The notes under the pieces are model-generated. The model saw nothing but the letters and a program-made list of their open reading frames with translations. It searched no databases and had not been told where the DNA came from. 64,000 nucleotides of DNA from Oharaeibacter diazotrophicus (GTDB taxonomy: Bacteria > Pseudomonadota > Alphaproteobacteria > Rhizobiales > Pleomorphomonadaceae): NCBI RefSeq assembly GCF_004362745.1, contig NZ_SNXY01000008.1, positions 124,001-188,000 of the forward strand, given 5' to 3'. The stretch's first letter is position 1. Each line of letters starts with the position of its first letter. A program made the translations under genes and the position numbers. Positions 49,401 to 58,410 of the stretch are shown piece after piece.

Positions 49401-51202
49401 TGCTGCTGTCGCCGGCGATCCGCCTCGTCGCCGCCTTCGACCACCGCGACATCTTCCTCGATCCCGATCCCGACCCCGCGACCTCCTTTGCCGAGCGCGC
49501 CCGGCTGTTCGCGCTGCCGCGCTCGTCCTGGGCCGACTACGACACCGGCCGGATCTCGGCCGGCGGTGGGGTGTTCTCGCGCAGCCTGAAGGCGATCCCG
49601 CTGTCGGCGGAGGTGCAGGCGCTGCTCGGCCTCGACAAGCCGCGCGCGACGCCGCAGGAGGTGATGGCGGCGATCCTGAAGGCGCCGGTCGACCTCCTGT
49701 GGTTCGGCGGCATCGGCACCTACGTCAAGGCGGCCGACGAGAGCGACGCCGAGGTCGGCGACCGTGCCAACGACGCCATCCGCGTCGTCGCCGGCGAACT
49801 CCGCGCCAAGGTGGTCGGCGAGGGCGCCAACCTCGGCATGACCCAGAAGGCGCGCATCGCCTACGGTCTCGCCGGCGGGCGCTGCAACTCCGACGCCGTC
49901 GACAACTCCGCCGGCGTCAACTCCTCCGACGTCGAGGTCAACTTCAAGATCGCGCTCGGCCGTGCCGTCCGCGACGGCCGCCTGACGCTGCCCGACCGCA
50001 ACGCCCTCTTGGAGACGATGACGCCGGACGTCGCCCGGCTGGTGCTCGCCAACAACTACCGCCAGAGCCTCTGCGTCTCGCTCGCCGAGCGGCGCGGCGT
50101 CGCCGAACTCGGCCAGCTGCGCCGGCTGATGCACGTGCTGGAGGGCCGCGGCCGGCTCGACCGCGCCGTCGAGTTCCTGCCCGACGACGCCGCGCTCGCC
50201 CGCCGCGAGGCCGCCGGCAAACCGGCGACGCGCGCTGAGATCGGCGTGCTGATGGCCTACGCCAAGATCGTGCTCTACGATGACCTGCTCGCCGGCCACG
50301 TCCCCGACGAACCGTCGCAGGAGGACGAGCTGTTCGCCTATTTCCCGGCGGCGATGCGCGAGGGCTTCGCGGACGACATCCGCGGCCACCGGCTGCGGCG
50401 CGAGATCGTGGCGACCCGGCTCGCCAACGCCGTGGTCAACCGCGGCGGCCCGACCTTCGTCGTCCGCCTCGCCGACCAGACCGGCGCCGACACCGAAACG
50501 ATCGTCCGCGCCTTCCTGATCGGCTTCGACGCCTTCGGCCTCGGCCATCTCGAGGCCGCGGTCGACGCCCTCGACACGCTGGTGCCGGGCACCGTTCAGC
50601 TCGACCTCTACACCCGGATCCAGGATGCCCTGACCGCGGCGGCGCTGTGGCTGCTCCGGGCGGGTCGCACCGCCGGCGATCCGGGCGCGGTGGCACGCCG
50701 GCTCTCCGAGGGCATCCGCCGCCACCGTGCCGTGGTCGCCGACCGACGCGGCGACGCCGTCGACCCCGCCGAGGCGGCCCTGATCGCCGCCGGCGTGCCG
50801 GAGGAGGTGGCGCGGCGGATCGCCATGCTCGACCACGACCTCGTCGCCCTCGACGTCGTCGCGGTCTCGGAGGCGTCCGGCGCCTCCGTGGAGCAGGCGG
50901 CGGCGGCGGCACGGGCGGTGTCCGAGGCCTTCGCGCTCGACCTCCTCGACGGCTTCGCCCGCCGGCTCGCCCCGCGCGACTATGTCGACGGCCTCGCGCT
51001 CGACCGCGGCCGGCGCATGCTCGCCGACGCGTTCCGGCGGATCGCCACCGCGGCCGCCGGCGGCGGCCTCGACGGCTGGCTCGCCGGCCGCGGCGTCGAC
51101 GCCGAGCGGATCCGGGCGGGGATCGCCGACCTCGCCCGCGGCGAGCCGTCGGTGACGCGCTTCATCGTCGCCGCCGGTCTCGTCGCCGACGTCGCCGGCT
51201 GA
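46421..51202 (+). CDS. NAD-specific glutamate dehydrogenase, large (180 kDa) class
   Basis: A 1593-residue NAD-dependent glutamate dehydrogenase that deaminates glutamate to 2-oxoglutarate. This class has a long N-terminal regulatory part with ACT-like domains (about 1-700) and a central catalytic domain. Typical stretches include [15 protein letters not shown] near the N-terminus, [46 protein letters not shown] around the substrate lysines, and [17 protein letters not shown] for the dinucleotide fold. Length matches the family. The ATG follows GGAGGCGCGAC. It stands alone in a single transcript or with the DenD-like gene 51 bases downstream. Confidence 0.96.
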   Translation: [1593 protein letters not shown]

Positions 51203-51253
51203 GCGCGGTTTCGTGTAGCGTGGCGCTCCGAGGGGGGATTCGGAGGAGAGGCC

Positions 51254-52249
51254 ATGGACGTGCTCGTGATCGGCGCCGGCGGGATGATCGGCCGCAAGCT
51301 GACCGACCGGCTGCTCGCCGCCGGCGAGATCGCCGGCCGGCCGATCGACCGGCTGACGCTCGCCGACGTCGCCGCACCGGCGGTGCCGGCCGGTGCGGGG
51401 CTCGCGGTCGAGAGCGTCGCCTGCGACCTCGCGGCGCCCGGCGAGGCGGAGCGGCTGGTGGAGCGGCGGCACGACCTGATCGTCCACCTCGCCGCCATCG
51501 TCTCCGGCGAGGCCGAGGCCGACTTCGAGCGCGGCTATGCCGTCAACCTCGACGGCACGCGGATGCTGCTCGAGGCGATCCGCGCCGCCGGCGGCGGCTG
51601 GCGTCCGCGCCTCGTCTACACCTCGTCGATCGCCGTGTTCGGCCCACCATTCCCCGGCGACGGCACGCTGCCGATCCCGGACGACTTCCACACCACGCCG
51701 CAGACCTCCTACGGCACCCAGAAGGCGATCGGCGAACTGCTGCTCGACGACTATTCGCGCCGCGGCTTCGTCGACGGCGTCGGCATCCGCCTGCCGACGA
51801 TCTGCGTGCGCCCGGGCAAGCCGAACCGGGCGGCATCCGGCTTCTTCTCCGGCATCGTCCGCGAACCGCTCGCCGGGCTGGAGGCGGTGCTCCCCGTCGA
51901 CGACGACGTTCGGCACTGGTTCGCCAGCCCGCGCGCGGCGGTCGGATTCCTGCTGCACGCCGCCGCGCTCGACACCGGCCTGCTCGGGGCGCGGCGCACG
52001 CTGACCATGCCCGGCGTCTCGGCGACGGTGGCCGAGGAGATCGCCGCCCTGGAGCGGATCGCCGGGCCGAAGGCGGTGGCGCTGATCCGGCGCGAGCCAG
52101 ACCCGACGATCCGGCGGATCGTCTCGGTATGGCCTTCGGCTTTCGACGCGCGCCGCGCCCTCGACCTCGGCTTCACCGCCGACGCCGACTTCGACGCCAT
52201 CGTCCGCGCCCACGTCGACGACGAACGCGGCGGCCGCCTGCCGTTCTGA
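51254..52249 (+). CDS. denD: NAD-dependent epimerase/dehydratase, D-erythronate dehydrogenase-like
   Basis: A 331-residue short-chain dehydrogenase of the extended type. The NAD-binding GAGGMIG is at residues 7-13, the catalytic serine is in VYTSSIAVFG, and Tyr/Lys are in TSYGTQKAIGE. The sequence matches the DenD family, which oxidises D-erythronate to 2-oxo-tetronate. The kinase and other enzymes of that catabolic route are not next to it, so the substrate is only likely. The ATG follows GGAGGAGAGGCC. Confidence 0.8.
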   Translation: MDVLVIGAGGMIGRKLTDRLLAAGEIAGRPIDRLTLADVAAPAVPAGAGLAVESVACDLAAPGEAERLVERRHDLIVHLAAIVSGEAEADFERGYAVNLDGTRMLLEAIRAAGGGWRPRLVYTSSIAVFGPPFPGDGTLPIPDDFHTTPQTSYGTQKAIGELLLDDYSRRGFVDGVGIRLPTICVRPGKPNRAASGFFSGIVREPLAGLEAVLPVDDDVRHWFASPRAAVGFLLHAAALDTGLLGARRTLTMPGVSATVAEEIAALERIAGPKAVALIRREPDPTIRRIVSVWPSAFDARRALDLGFTADADFDAIVRAHVDDERGGRLPF

Positions 52250-52329
52250 CCGCGCCCTCGGCGGGCTTGCCAGGGCGTCGTCGGTCCGCTCTTCTCCGGG
52301 TTTCGGTCCGGCGGACGGAGAGGGGCGGC

Positions 52330-53715
52330 ATGGCGACGGGACGGGGCGACGGGACGGGGCGGCCGGAGACGCCGCCCCGGGGCATCCTCGGCTGGCTGCT
52401 GTTCGACTGCGCGACCCAGCCGTTCTTCACGCTGGTGACCACTTTCGTCTTCGCGCCCTATTTCGTCGCCGCGGTGGCGCCGGACCCGGTGTCGGGGCAG
52501 GCTTGGTGGGGCTACGCCACCGGCGCCGCCGGCCTCCTGATCGCGCTGACGGCGCCGCTCGCCGGCGCGGTCGCCGACGCTGCCGGCCCGCGCAAGCCCT
52601 TCGTGATCGGCTTCGGCCTGATGATGGCGCTGGCGGCCTCGGCGCTGTGGTGGACAGCGCCCGGGACGCCGCACGCGGTGGCGATCGCGCTCGTCGCCTT
52701 CGCGGTCGGCACCGTCGGCGTCGAATACGCCACCGTCTTCAACAACGCGATGATGCCGGACCTCGTGCCGCCGGAGCGGCTCGGCCGATTGTCGGGGCGC
52801 GGCTGGGCGATCGGCTACGTCGGCGGCCTCGTCTCGCTGGCGGCGACGCTGGCGCTGATGGCCGCCTCGCCCGAGACCGGGCGGACGCTGGCCGGGCTCG
52901 ACCCGATCCTCGGCCTCGACCCCGCCACCCGCGCCGGCGACCGTGCCAGCGGGCCGTTCTCGGCGCTGTGGTTCTGCCTGTTCATCCTGCCCTTCGTGCT
53001 GTGGACGCCCGACCGGCCGCGCTCGGGCCGTCCTCTCGGCGCCGCGGTCCGCGGCGCCGCCGGCACGCTCCGGGGAACGCTGGCCGAACTCGGCCACCAC
53101 CCGGCTGCGGCGCGCTTCCTGATCGCCAACATGATCTACACCGACGGCCTGATCGCGCTGTTCGCCTTCGGCGGCGTCTACGCCGCCGGCGCCTTCGGCT
53201 GGACCACGGTGGAGATCGGCGTGTTCGGCATCCTCCTGACCGTCACCGGCACGATCGGCGCCCTCGCCGGCGGCCGGCTCGACGACCGGCTCGGGCCGAA
53301 GGCGGTGGTGACGGGGTCGCTGGCGCTGTTGACGCTCGCCGCGCTCGGCATCCTCGGCACCACCCGCGACACGGTGCTGTTCGTGCTACCGGCGGCCGGG
53401 CCGGTGCCGGGCGACGGGCTGTGGGCGAGCCTGCCGGAAAAGGTCTACGTGGCGCTCGGCTGCCTGATCGGGCTCGCCGCCGGGCCGGTGCAGGCGGCCT
53501 CGCGCACGCTGCTCTGCCGGCTCGCGCCACCCGACCGCACGGCGCAGTTCTTCGGCCTGTTCGCCCTCACCGGCAAGATCACCAGCTTCATGGGGCCGAT
53601 CATGGTCGGCCTCGCCACCGACCTCTCGGGCAGCCAGCGGCTCGGCGTCGCGCCGCTGGTCGCCTTCTTCGTGGTGGGGGCGGTGCTGCTCGCCGGCGTG
53701 CGGACGCCGCGGTGA
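52330..53715 (+). CDS. MFS transporter, UMF1/Atg22-like family
   Basis: A 461-residue membrane protein with about twelve predicted helices. The start [28 protein letters not shown] and the later [16 protein letters not shown] are typical of the UMF1 family of major facilitator proteins related to the yeast vacuole amino-acid exporter Atg22. The substrate in bacteria is unknown. Position near purH is common in related genomes to my knowledge. It converges with purH, and a strong hairpin lies between. Confidence 0.88.
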   Translation: MATGRGDGTGRPETPPRGILGWLLFDCATQPFFTLVTTFVFAPYFVAAVAPDPVSGQAWWGYATGAAGLLIALTAPLAGAVADAAGPRKPFVIGFGLMMALAASALWWTAPGTPHAVAIALVAFAVGTVGVEYATVFNNAMMPDLVPPERLGRLSGRGWAIGYVGGLVSLAATLALMAASPETGRTLAGLDPILGLDPATRAGDRASGPFSALWFCLFILPFVLWTPDRPRSGRPLGAAVRGAAGTLRGTLAELGHHPAAARFLIANMIYTDGLIALFAFGGVYAAGAFGWTTVEIGVFGILLTVTGTIGALAGGRLDDRLGPKAVVTGSLALLTLAALGILGTTRDTVLFVLPAAGPVPGDGLWASLPEKVYVALGCLIGLAAGPVQAASRTLLCRLAPPDRTAQFFGLFALTGKITSFMGPIMVGLATDLSGSQRLGVAPLVAFFVVGAVLLAGVRTPR

Positions 53716-53812
53716 CGCTGGGCAAACGTATCGAGCGCGCAGGGCGCCGACCTCCGGTCGGAGCGTTGCGCGCGAGAAGCGCCCGACCGGGCGCCGGCCG
53801 GATGGCCGATAC

Positions 53813-53846
53813 CTCGCGACGGCCCGACGAGTCGGGTCGTCGCGAG
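53813..53846. terminator. Shared terminator hairpin between the MFS gene and purH
   Basis: A 16-pair stem with one G-T pair, running from CTCGCGACGGCCCGAC to its complement around a GA loop. It lies between convergent genes, 97 bases after the MFS stop and 8 before the purH stop, and could end both transcripts. It has no T run on either strand. Confidence 0.55.
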
Positions 53847-53853
53847 ACCGACG

Positions 53854-55446
53854 TCAGTGCCGGAAGTGGCGCATGCCGGTGAAGACCATGGCGAGGCCGG
53901 CGGCGTCGGCGGCGGCGATCACCTCGTCGTCGCGCATCGAACCGCCCGGCTGGATGACCGCGGTCGCGCCGGCGGCGACCGCGGCCTCGAGGCCGTCGGC
54001 GAAGGGGAAGAAGGCGTCGGAGGCGACCACCGCGCCGCGGGTCGCCGGCTCGGCCGAGCCGGCGGCCGCGGCGGCGTCCTCGGCCTTGCGGGCGGCGATG
54101 CGCGAGGAGTCGACCCGGCTCATCTGGCCGGCGCCGATGCCGACGGTGGCGCCGCCGCGGACGTAGACGATGGCGTTCGACTTGACGTGCTTGGCGACGC
54201 GGAAGGCGAAGATCATGTCGGCGAGTTCGGCCTCGGTCGGCCGGCGCTTCGTCACCACCCGGAGGTCGTTGACGTCGACGCGGCCGTTGTCGCGCGACTG
54301 CACCAGGAGGCCGCCGGAAACGGTGCGGACCGACAGGCCCTCGGCGGTCGGGTCGGGCAGGCCGCCGGCGAGCAGCAGGCGGAGGTTCTTCTTGGCGGCG
54401 ACGATGGCGATCGCCTCGTCGCTGGCGTCCGGGGCGATGATCACTTCGGTGAAGATCTCGACGATCTTCGCGGCGGCGTCGGCCTCGAGCCGGCCGTTGA
54501 GGGCGACGATGCCGCCGAAGGCCGAGACGGGGTCGCAGGCGAGCGCCTTCTCGTAGGCCTCCGCCAGCGTCGCGCCGGTGGCGACGCCGCAGGGGTTGGC
54601 GTGCTTGACGATCACCACCGCCGGCGCCTCCGCCGGGTCGAACTCGGCGACGAGTTCGTAGGCGGCGTCGGTGTCGTTGATGTTGTTGTAGGAGAGCTGC
54701 TTGCCCTGCAGCTGGCGCGCGGTGGCGACGCCCGGCCGGGTCTCGCCGGTGCGGTAGAAGCGCGCCCACTGGTGCGGGTTCTCGCCGTAGCGCATCGCCT
54801 CGGCGAGGCGGCCGCCGACGGCGAAGAAGTCGCCGGTCTCGCCGCCGAGGAAGCGGGCGAACCAGGTCGAGATCGCGGCGTCGTAGGCGGCGGTGCGGGC
54901 GAAGGCCTTGAAGGCGAGGCGGCGGCGCGTCTCGAAGGAGACGCCGCCCTCGTCGAGTTCGGCGAGGACGCGGCCGTAGTCGGCCGGCTCGACCACGACG
55001 GTCAGGTAGGCGTGGTTCTTGGCGGCGGCGCGGATCATCGCGGGGCCGCCGATGTCGATGTTCTCGATGGTCTCGTCGACGCCGGCGCCGCGGGCGACCG
55101 TGGCCTCGAACGGGTAGAGGTTGACCACCAGGATGTCGATGCCCTCGATGCCGTGCTCGGCCATGGCGGCGGCGTGGGCCGGCTCGTGACGGACGGCGAG
55201 CAGGCCGCCGTGGACCTTCGGGTGCAGCGTCTTGACCCGGCCGTCCATGATCTCCGGGAAGCCGGTGACGTCGGCGACCTCGGTGACCGGCACGCCGGCC
55301 TCGGCCAGCATCGCCTTGGAGCCGCCGGTGGTCAGCACCGTGACGCCGCGCTCGACAAGGGCGCGGGCGAAGTCGACCAGCCCCGTCTTGTCCGACACCG
55401 AGAGGAGCGCCCGCTTCGGCAGGATGCGGTTGGGATGCGCGGTCAT
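53854..55446 (-). CDS. purH: Bifunctional AICAR formyltransferase/IMP cyclohydrolase
   Basis: A 530-residue enzyme for the last two steps of purine synthesis. The N-terminal MGS-like IMP cyclohydrolase domain (about 10-200) has [23 protein letters not shown] and [14 protein letters not shown]. The C-terminal AICAR transformylase has [15 protein letters not shown], and KHANPCGVA with catalytic Lys-His, ending [11 protein letters not shown]. Length and both ends are standard. Confidence 0.98.
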   Translation of the reverse strand: MTAHPNRILPKRALLSVSDKTGLVDFARALVERGVTVLTTGGSKAMLAEAGVPVTEVADVTGFPEIMDGRVKTLHPKVHGGLLAVRHEPAHAAAMAEHGIEGIDILVVNLYPFEATVARGAGVDETIENIDIGGPAMIRAAAKNHAYLTVVVEPADYGRVLAELDEGGVSFETRRRLAFKAFARTAAYDAAISTWFARFLGGETGDFFAVGGRLAEAMRYGENPHQWARFYRTGETRPGVATARQLQGKQLSYNNINDTDAAYELVAEFDPAEAPAVVIVKHANPCGVATGATLAEAYEKALACDPVSAFGGIVALNGRLEADAAAKIVEIFTEVIIAPDASDEAIAIVAAKKNLRLLLAGGLPDPTAEGLSVRTVSGGLLVQSRDNGRVDVNDLRVVTKRRPTEAELADMIFAFRVAKHVKSNAIVYVRGGATVGIGAGQMSRVDSSRIAARKAEDAAAAAGSAEPATRGAVVASDAFFPFADGLEAAVAAGATAVIQPGGSMRDDEVIAAADAAGLAMVFTGMRHFRH

Positions 55447-55562
55447 GGAAGGTCTCCGCCAGGGGATCGTGCTCGGCGCGGCCGATAGCACGAAAGGCCC
55501 GCCCGCGGAACCCGCGCGGAGGACGAGCGGACCACCGCAAATCGGAGGGGTCGGGTGCCTGC

Positions 55563-57302
55563 TCAGTCGAACAGGTCGGCGCCGCCGACGACGCGGCCGC
55601 GGGCGGGGCGGCCGCGCTGGCCGAGGGCGGTGCGGGTCAGCGTCCAGTTGACCTCGGGGGTGAGACCGACGCGGCCGGCGACGACGATCTGCACCGCGCG
55701 GCGGCGGCCGAGCACGTCGGAGAGGTAGATGCTCTCGGCGAGTTCGGGTTCGATCATCGGCGAGGAGAACACCCAGGCCTCGCCGTCGGGGGCGACCAGC
55801 AGCACCTCGCCGCCGGAGGTGCGGGTGGCGCGGATCGCCGGGTGGAGGTGGAAGCGGACGGCGAAGCGGTCCGGCCCGCCGCGGCGGGCGCCGGAGAGGC
55901 GGTCGACGCCGAGCAACTGGTCGCCGTCGGCGGAGAGCAGGACGCTGCGCTCGTGGACGATGCCGAAGGGCCGGACGTAGCCGTCGTGGCGGGCGGTGAC
56001 GAGGATGCCGTCGGCGCGGTCCTCGCGCTCGACCGGGACGGCGCTCGGGCCGGCCACCACCAGCGCCCCGAAGCGGCGGCGCAGCGCCGACGATCCGAGG
56101 AAGCGCGCCGACGAGGCGTCGGCGACGGTGACGGTGGAATGGGCCGGCGTCGAGCGCGCGGCGGCGTGCCAGCGCTCGTCGGCGCTGGCGCCGCAGTTGA
56201 CGACGAAGCGGTGCTGACCGGACGACAGCTCGAAGGACAGGAAGCCGGCGTGGGCGTTGCGGCTCAGCGGCAGCGGCGGCGCGGTGCCGGTGTCCATCAG
56301 CACCACGGCGCCGCCGGCCTCGAGGCGCTGATAGCCCGACCAGGAGGCGTTCTGCACCGGCCGGCCGCGGGTGTCGTCGTAGGCGAGCACGGTGGCGAGC
56401 AGGTCGGCCGAGGTCGAGCCCATGCCGTTGAAGTGGCCGAAGGCGCCGTCGGTGTGCCGGAAGAAGCGCAGCATCGGCATCATGCGGTCGATGGCGGTCA
56501 GCAGCGGCGCGGTCGGGCTGAGGCCACGGGCGGTGTAGGCCTGCCGCAGCGGCAGGAGGTCGGCGAGGAGGTCGAGCACGACGCCGGGGTTGCGGCCGAC
56601 GTGGCCGCCGTCGGCGAGGACCTGGCGCAGCAGTTCCTGGTCGAGCCGGTGGGTCGCCTGGCGAACGAGGCGCTGCTGACCCTCCATCGACAGCGCCGCC
56701 TCGGCGACGGCGATGGCCGAGAGCAGGCGCGGATAGCCGTCGGGCGCACCGAGGAAGCCGACGCGCAGGCGCCGGACCTGCCGCACCAGCGAGCGCAGGA
56801 AGCGCCGGTAGAAGCCGCGGTCGGCGTCCTCGAGGATCAGCGGCGACTGGGTGATCCAGGCGAGCACGCGGCGGGCCAGCACCTCGGCCTCGAAGGCGGG
56901 GCGCGGCGCGCGGGTCTCCTGGGCGATCCAGTCGGCGACGAGGGCGCGGGCGTTCTGGCGGGTCAGGGCGCCGTCGGCGGCGCGCAGGTGGCGCAGCCAG
57001 CCGAAGCCGTGCAGGTCGCGCGTCCACGCCTCGGACGGCGCCTCGACCTCGAAGGGCGAGCGCCCGCCGGTCTGCACCGACTTGCCGGCGAAGGCGAACA
57101 GGCCGGCGTAGATGTCGGCGGCCTGGGTGGGATCGGCAGTGCGGATGTCCTGGGGGGCGATGACGAGGCGCTCGGGCGTCGGCCCCGGCCAGCGCCAGCG
57201 GGCGAACGGGCCGGCCTCGAGCGCGACGACGGCACGGCGGAGCGACACCCCTGCCGCATGCGACAGGAGCCGGGCGGTGCCGCTGACCGACTCCCACGCC
57301 AT
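55563..57302 (-). CDS. Heparinase II/III family protein
   Basis: A 579-residue protein with an N-terminal helical toroid and a C-terminal beta-sandwich of the heparinase II/III family, polysaccharide lyases. Features include [17 protein letters not shown] and [26 protein letters not shown] in the alpha part, and [20 protein letters not shown] in the beta part. No signal peptide is visible. In Hyphomicrobiales a gene of this type lies between rsmB and purH, but its substrate is unknown. The ATG before [12 protein letters not shown] was chosen; longer in-frame starts add an Arg-rich stretch with no match. Confidence 0.88.
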   Translation of the reverse strand: MAWESVSGTARLLSHAAGVSLRRAVVALEAGPFARWRWPGPTPERLVIAPQDIRTADPTQAADIYAGLFAFAGKSVQTGGRSPFEVEAPSEAWTRDLHGFGWLRHLRAADGALTRQNARALVADWIAQETRAPRPAFEAEVLARRVLAWITQSPLILEDADRGFYRRFLRSLVRQVRRLRVGFLGAPDGYPRLLSAIAVAEAALSMEGQQRLVRQATHRLDQELLRQVLADGGHVGRNPGVVLDLLADLLPLRQAYTARGLSPTAPLLTAIDRMMPMLRFFRHTDGAFGHFNGMGSTSADLLATVLAYDDTRGRPVQNASWSGYQRLEAGGAVVLMDTGTAPPLPLSRNAHAGFLSFELSSGQHRFVVNCGASADERWHAAARSTPAHSTVTVADASSARFLGSSALRRRFGALVVAGPSAVPVEREDRADGILVTARHDGYVRPFGIVHERSVLLSADGDQLLGVDRLSGARRGGPDRFAVRFHLHPAIRATRTSGGEVLLVAPDGEAWVFSSPMIEPELAESIYLSDVLGRRRAVQIVVAGRVGLTPEVNWTLTRTALGQRGRPARGRVVGGADLFD

Positions 57303-57495
57303 CCCTCGGCCCCTTCGCGCCCTACCTCGATCCACCCCTTCGCGACCCTGGTCGCGCCGCCGCCTCGAGCGGGCGCGAATCACCCGCGGCGGGATGTGCG
57401 TCTGCCACGCTCGACGATTGAAGGCGACCCGTGGTTACCAGAGTGTTTCCGGAACGCGGAAAAAGCGATTCCGGCGAGGGGGCGTCCCGGAGGGT

Positions 57496-58341
57496 TCAGC
57501 CGATGCTGAAGCCGTCGAGCGCCAGGGTGTTGAGCAGCGCGCCGGGGGTGGCGAGGGAATCGAGCACGGTGAAATGATTGGCGGAGGGCACCGAGATCAG
57601 CCGCGGCGTCCGTCCGCTCCAGGCGGCGGCGAGGGCGGCGGACTGGCGGTGGAACTCGGCGCTCTCGTCGCCGCCGACGGCGAGCGCCAAGGCGGCACGG
57701 ACCCGCGGCGCACGGTCGACGAGGCTCCAGTCGCGCGCGCTCGCCGCATCGAGCCGCAACGCCGCGTTCATCGAGGTGCGGATCAGCGGCTCGAGCTCGA
57801 ACAGGCCGGAGATCGGCAGCACGAGGCGGATCGGGTCGGCGGGCAGGCCGACGGCCGTCCAGTCGACGGTCATCAGGTCCGCGGCGAGATAGCCGCCGGC
57901 GGAATGGCCGGAGACCACCACGGCGGCGCGTTCGGCGGCGTCGAGGACGTCCGCGTAGAGGACGGCGAAGGCGCGGCGCACGCTCTCGGCGATGGCGGCG
58001 ATCGTCACCTCCGGGCAGAGCGGATAGTTGACCAGCGCCACCGAGACGCCCTGGTCGAGGAAGCCGTCGAGCAGGAACGCGGTCTCGGCCTTGGTGAAGG
58101 CGCGCCAGTAGCCGCCGTGGACGAAGACCAGCACGCCGCGGGCGTGCTCGGCGCGGTGGAAGTCGAAGATCTCGCGCGGATGCGGGCCGTAGGCGACGTC
58201 GGCGGCGGTCGGCCGCCGGCGGGCCGTCACGGCGGCCGAGCGCACCGGCCAAGCCGCGAGCAGGGCGGCCGTTTCGGCAACCGTGACCCGCGGATTGTAC
58301 TCGCGCTCGTACCAGTCGTCGTCCCTGTCCGCGCTCGCCAT
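57496..58341 (-). CDS. Alpha/beta hydrolase, kynurenine formamidase-like
   Basis: A 281-residue serine hydrolase. The oxyanion loop is HGGYWRAFTK, as in arylformamidase-type enzymes (HGGYW), the nucleophile is in SGHSAGG, and the catalytic His is in PSANHFTVLD. The N-terminus with DWYEREYNPR is typical of the AFMID-like branch that hydrolyses N-formylkynurenine. No tryptophan-catabolism gene is nearby, so the substrate is unproven. It separates rsmB from the heparinase-like gene. Confidence 0.85.
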   Translation of the reverse strand: MASADRDDDWYEREYNPRVTVAETAALLAAWPVRSAAVTARRRPTAADVAYGPHPREIFDFHRAEHARGVLVFVHGGYWRAFTKAETAFLLDGFLDQGVSVALVNYPLCPEVTIAAIAESVRRAFAVLYADVLDAAERAAVVVSGHSAGGYLAADLMTVDWTAVGLPADPIRLVLPISGLFELEPLIRTSMNAALRLDAASARDWSLVDRAPRVRAALALAVGGDESAEFHRQSAALAAAWSGRTPRLISVPSANHFTVLDSLATPGALLNTLALDGFSIG

Positions 58342-58410
58342 GCCGTCCTCCGTCGGGCCCGGATCGTGCCGGCGGCTTACGCCAACGGCAAGTGGCAAAA
58401 GCGACCTATC

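Noticed and set aside
46334-52213. Minus-strand open frame of about 1960 codons
   Set aside because: It spans the antisense of two well-recognised genes (glutamate dehydrogenase and the DenD-like enzyme) and reads as a Gly/Asp/Val/His-rich string without domains.
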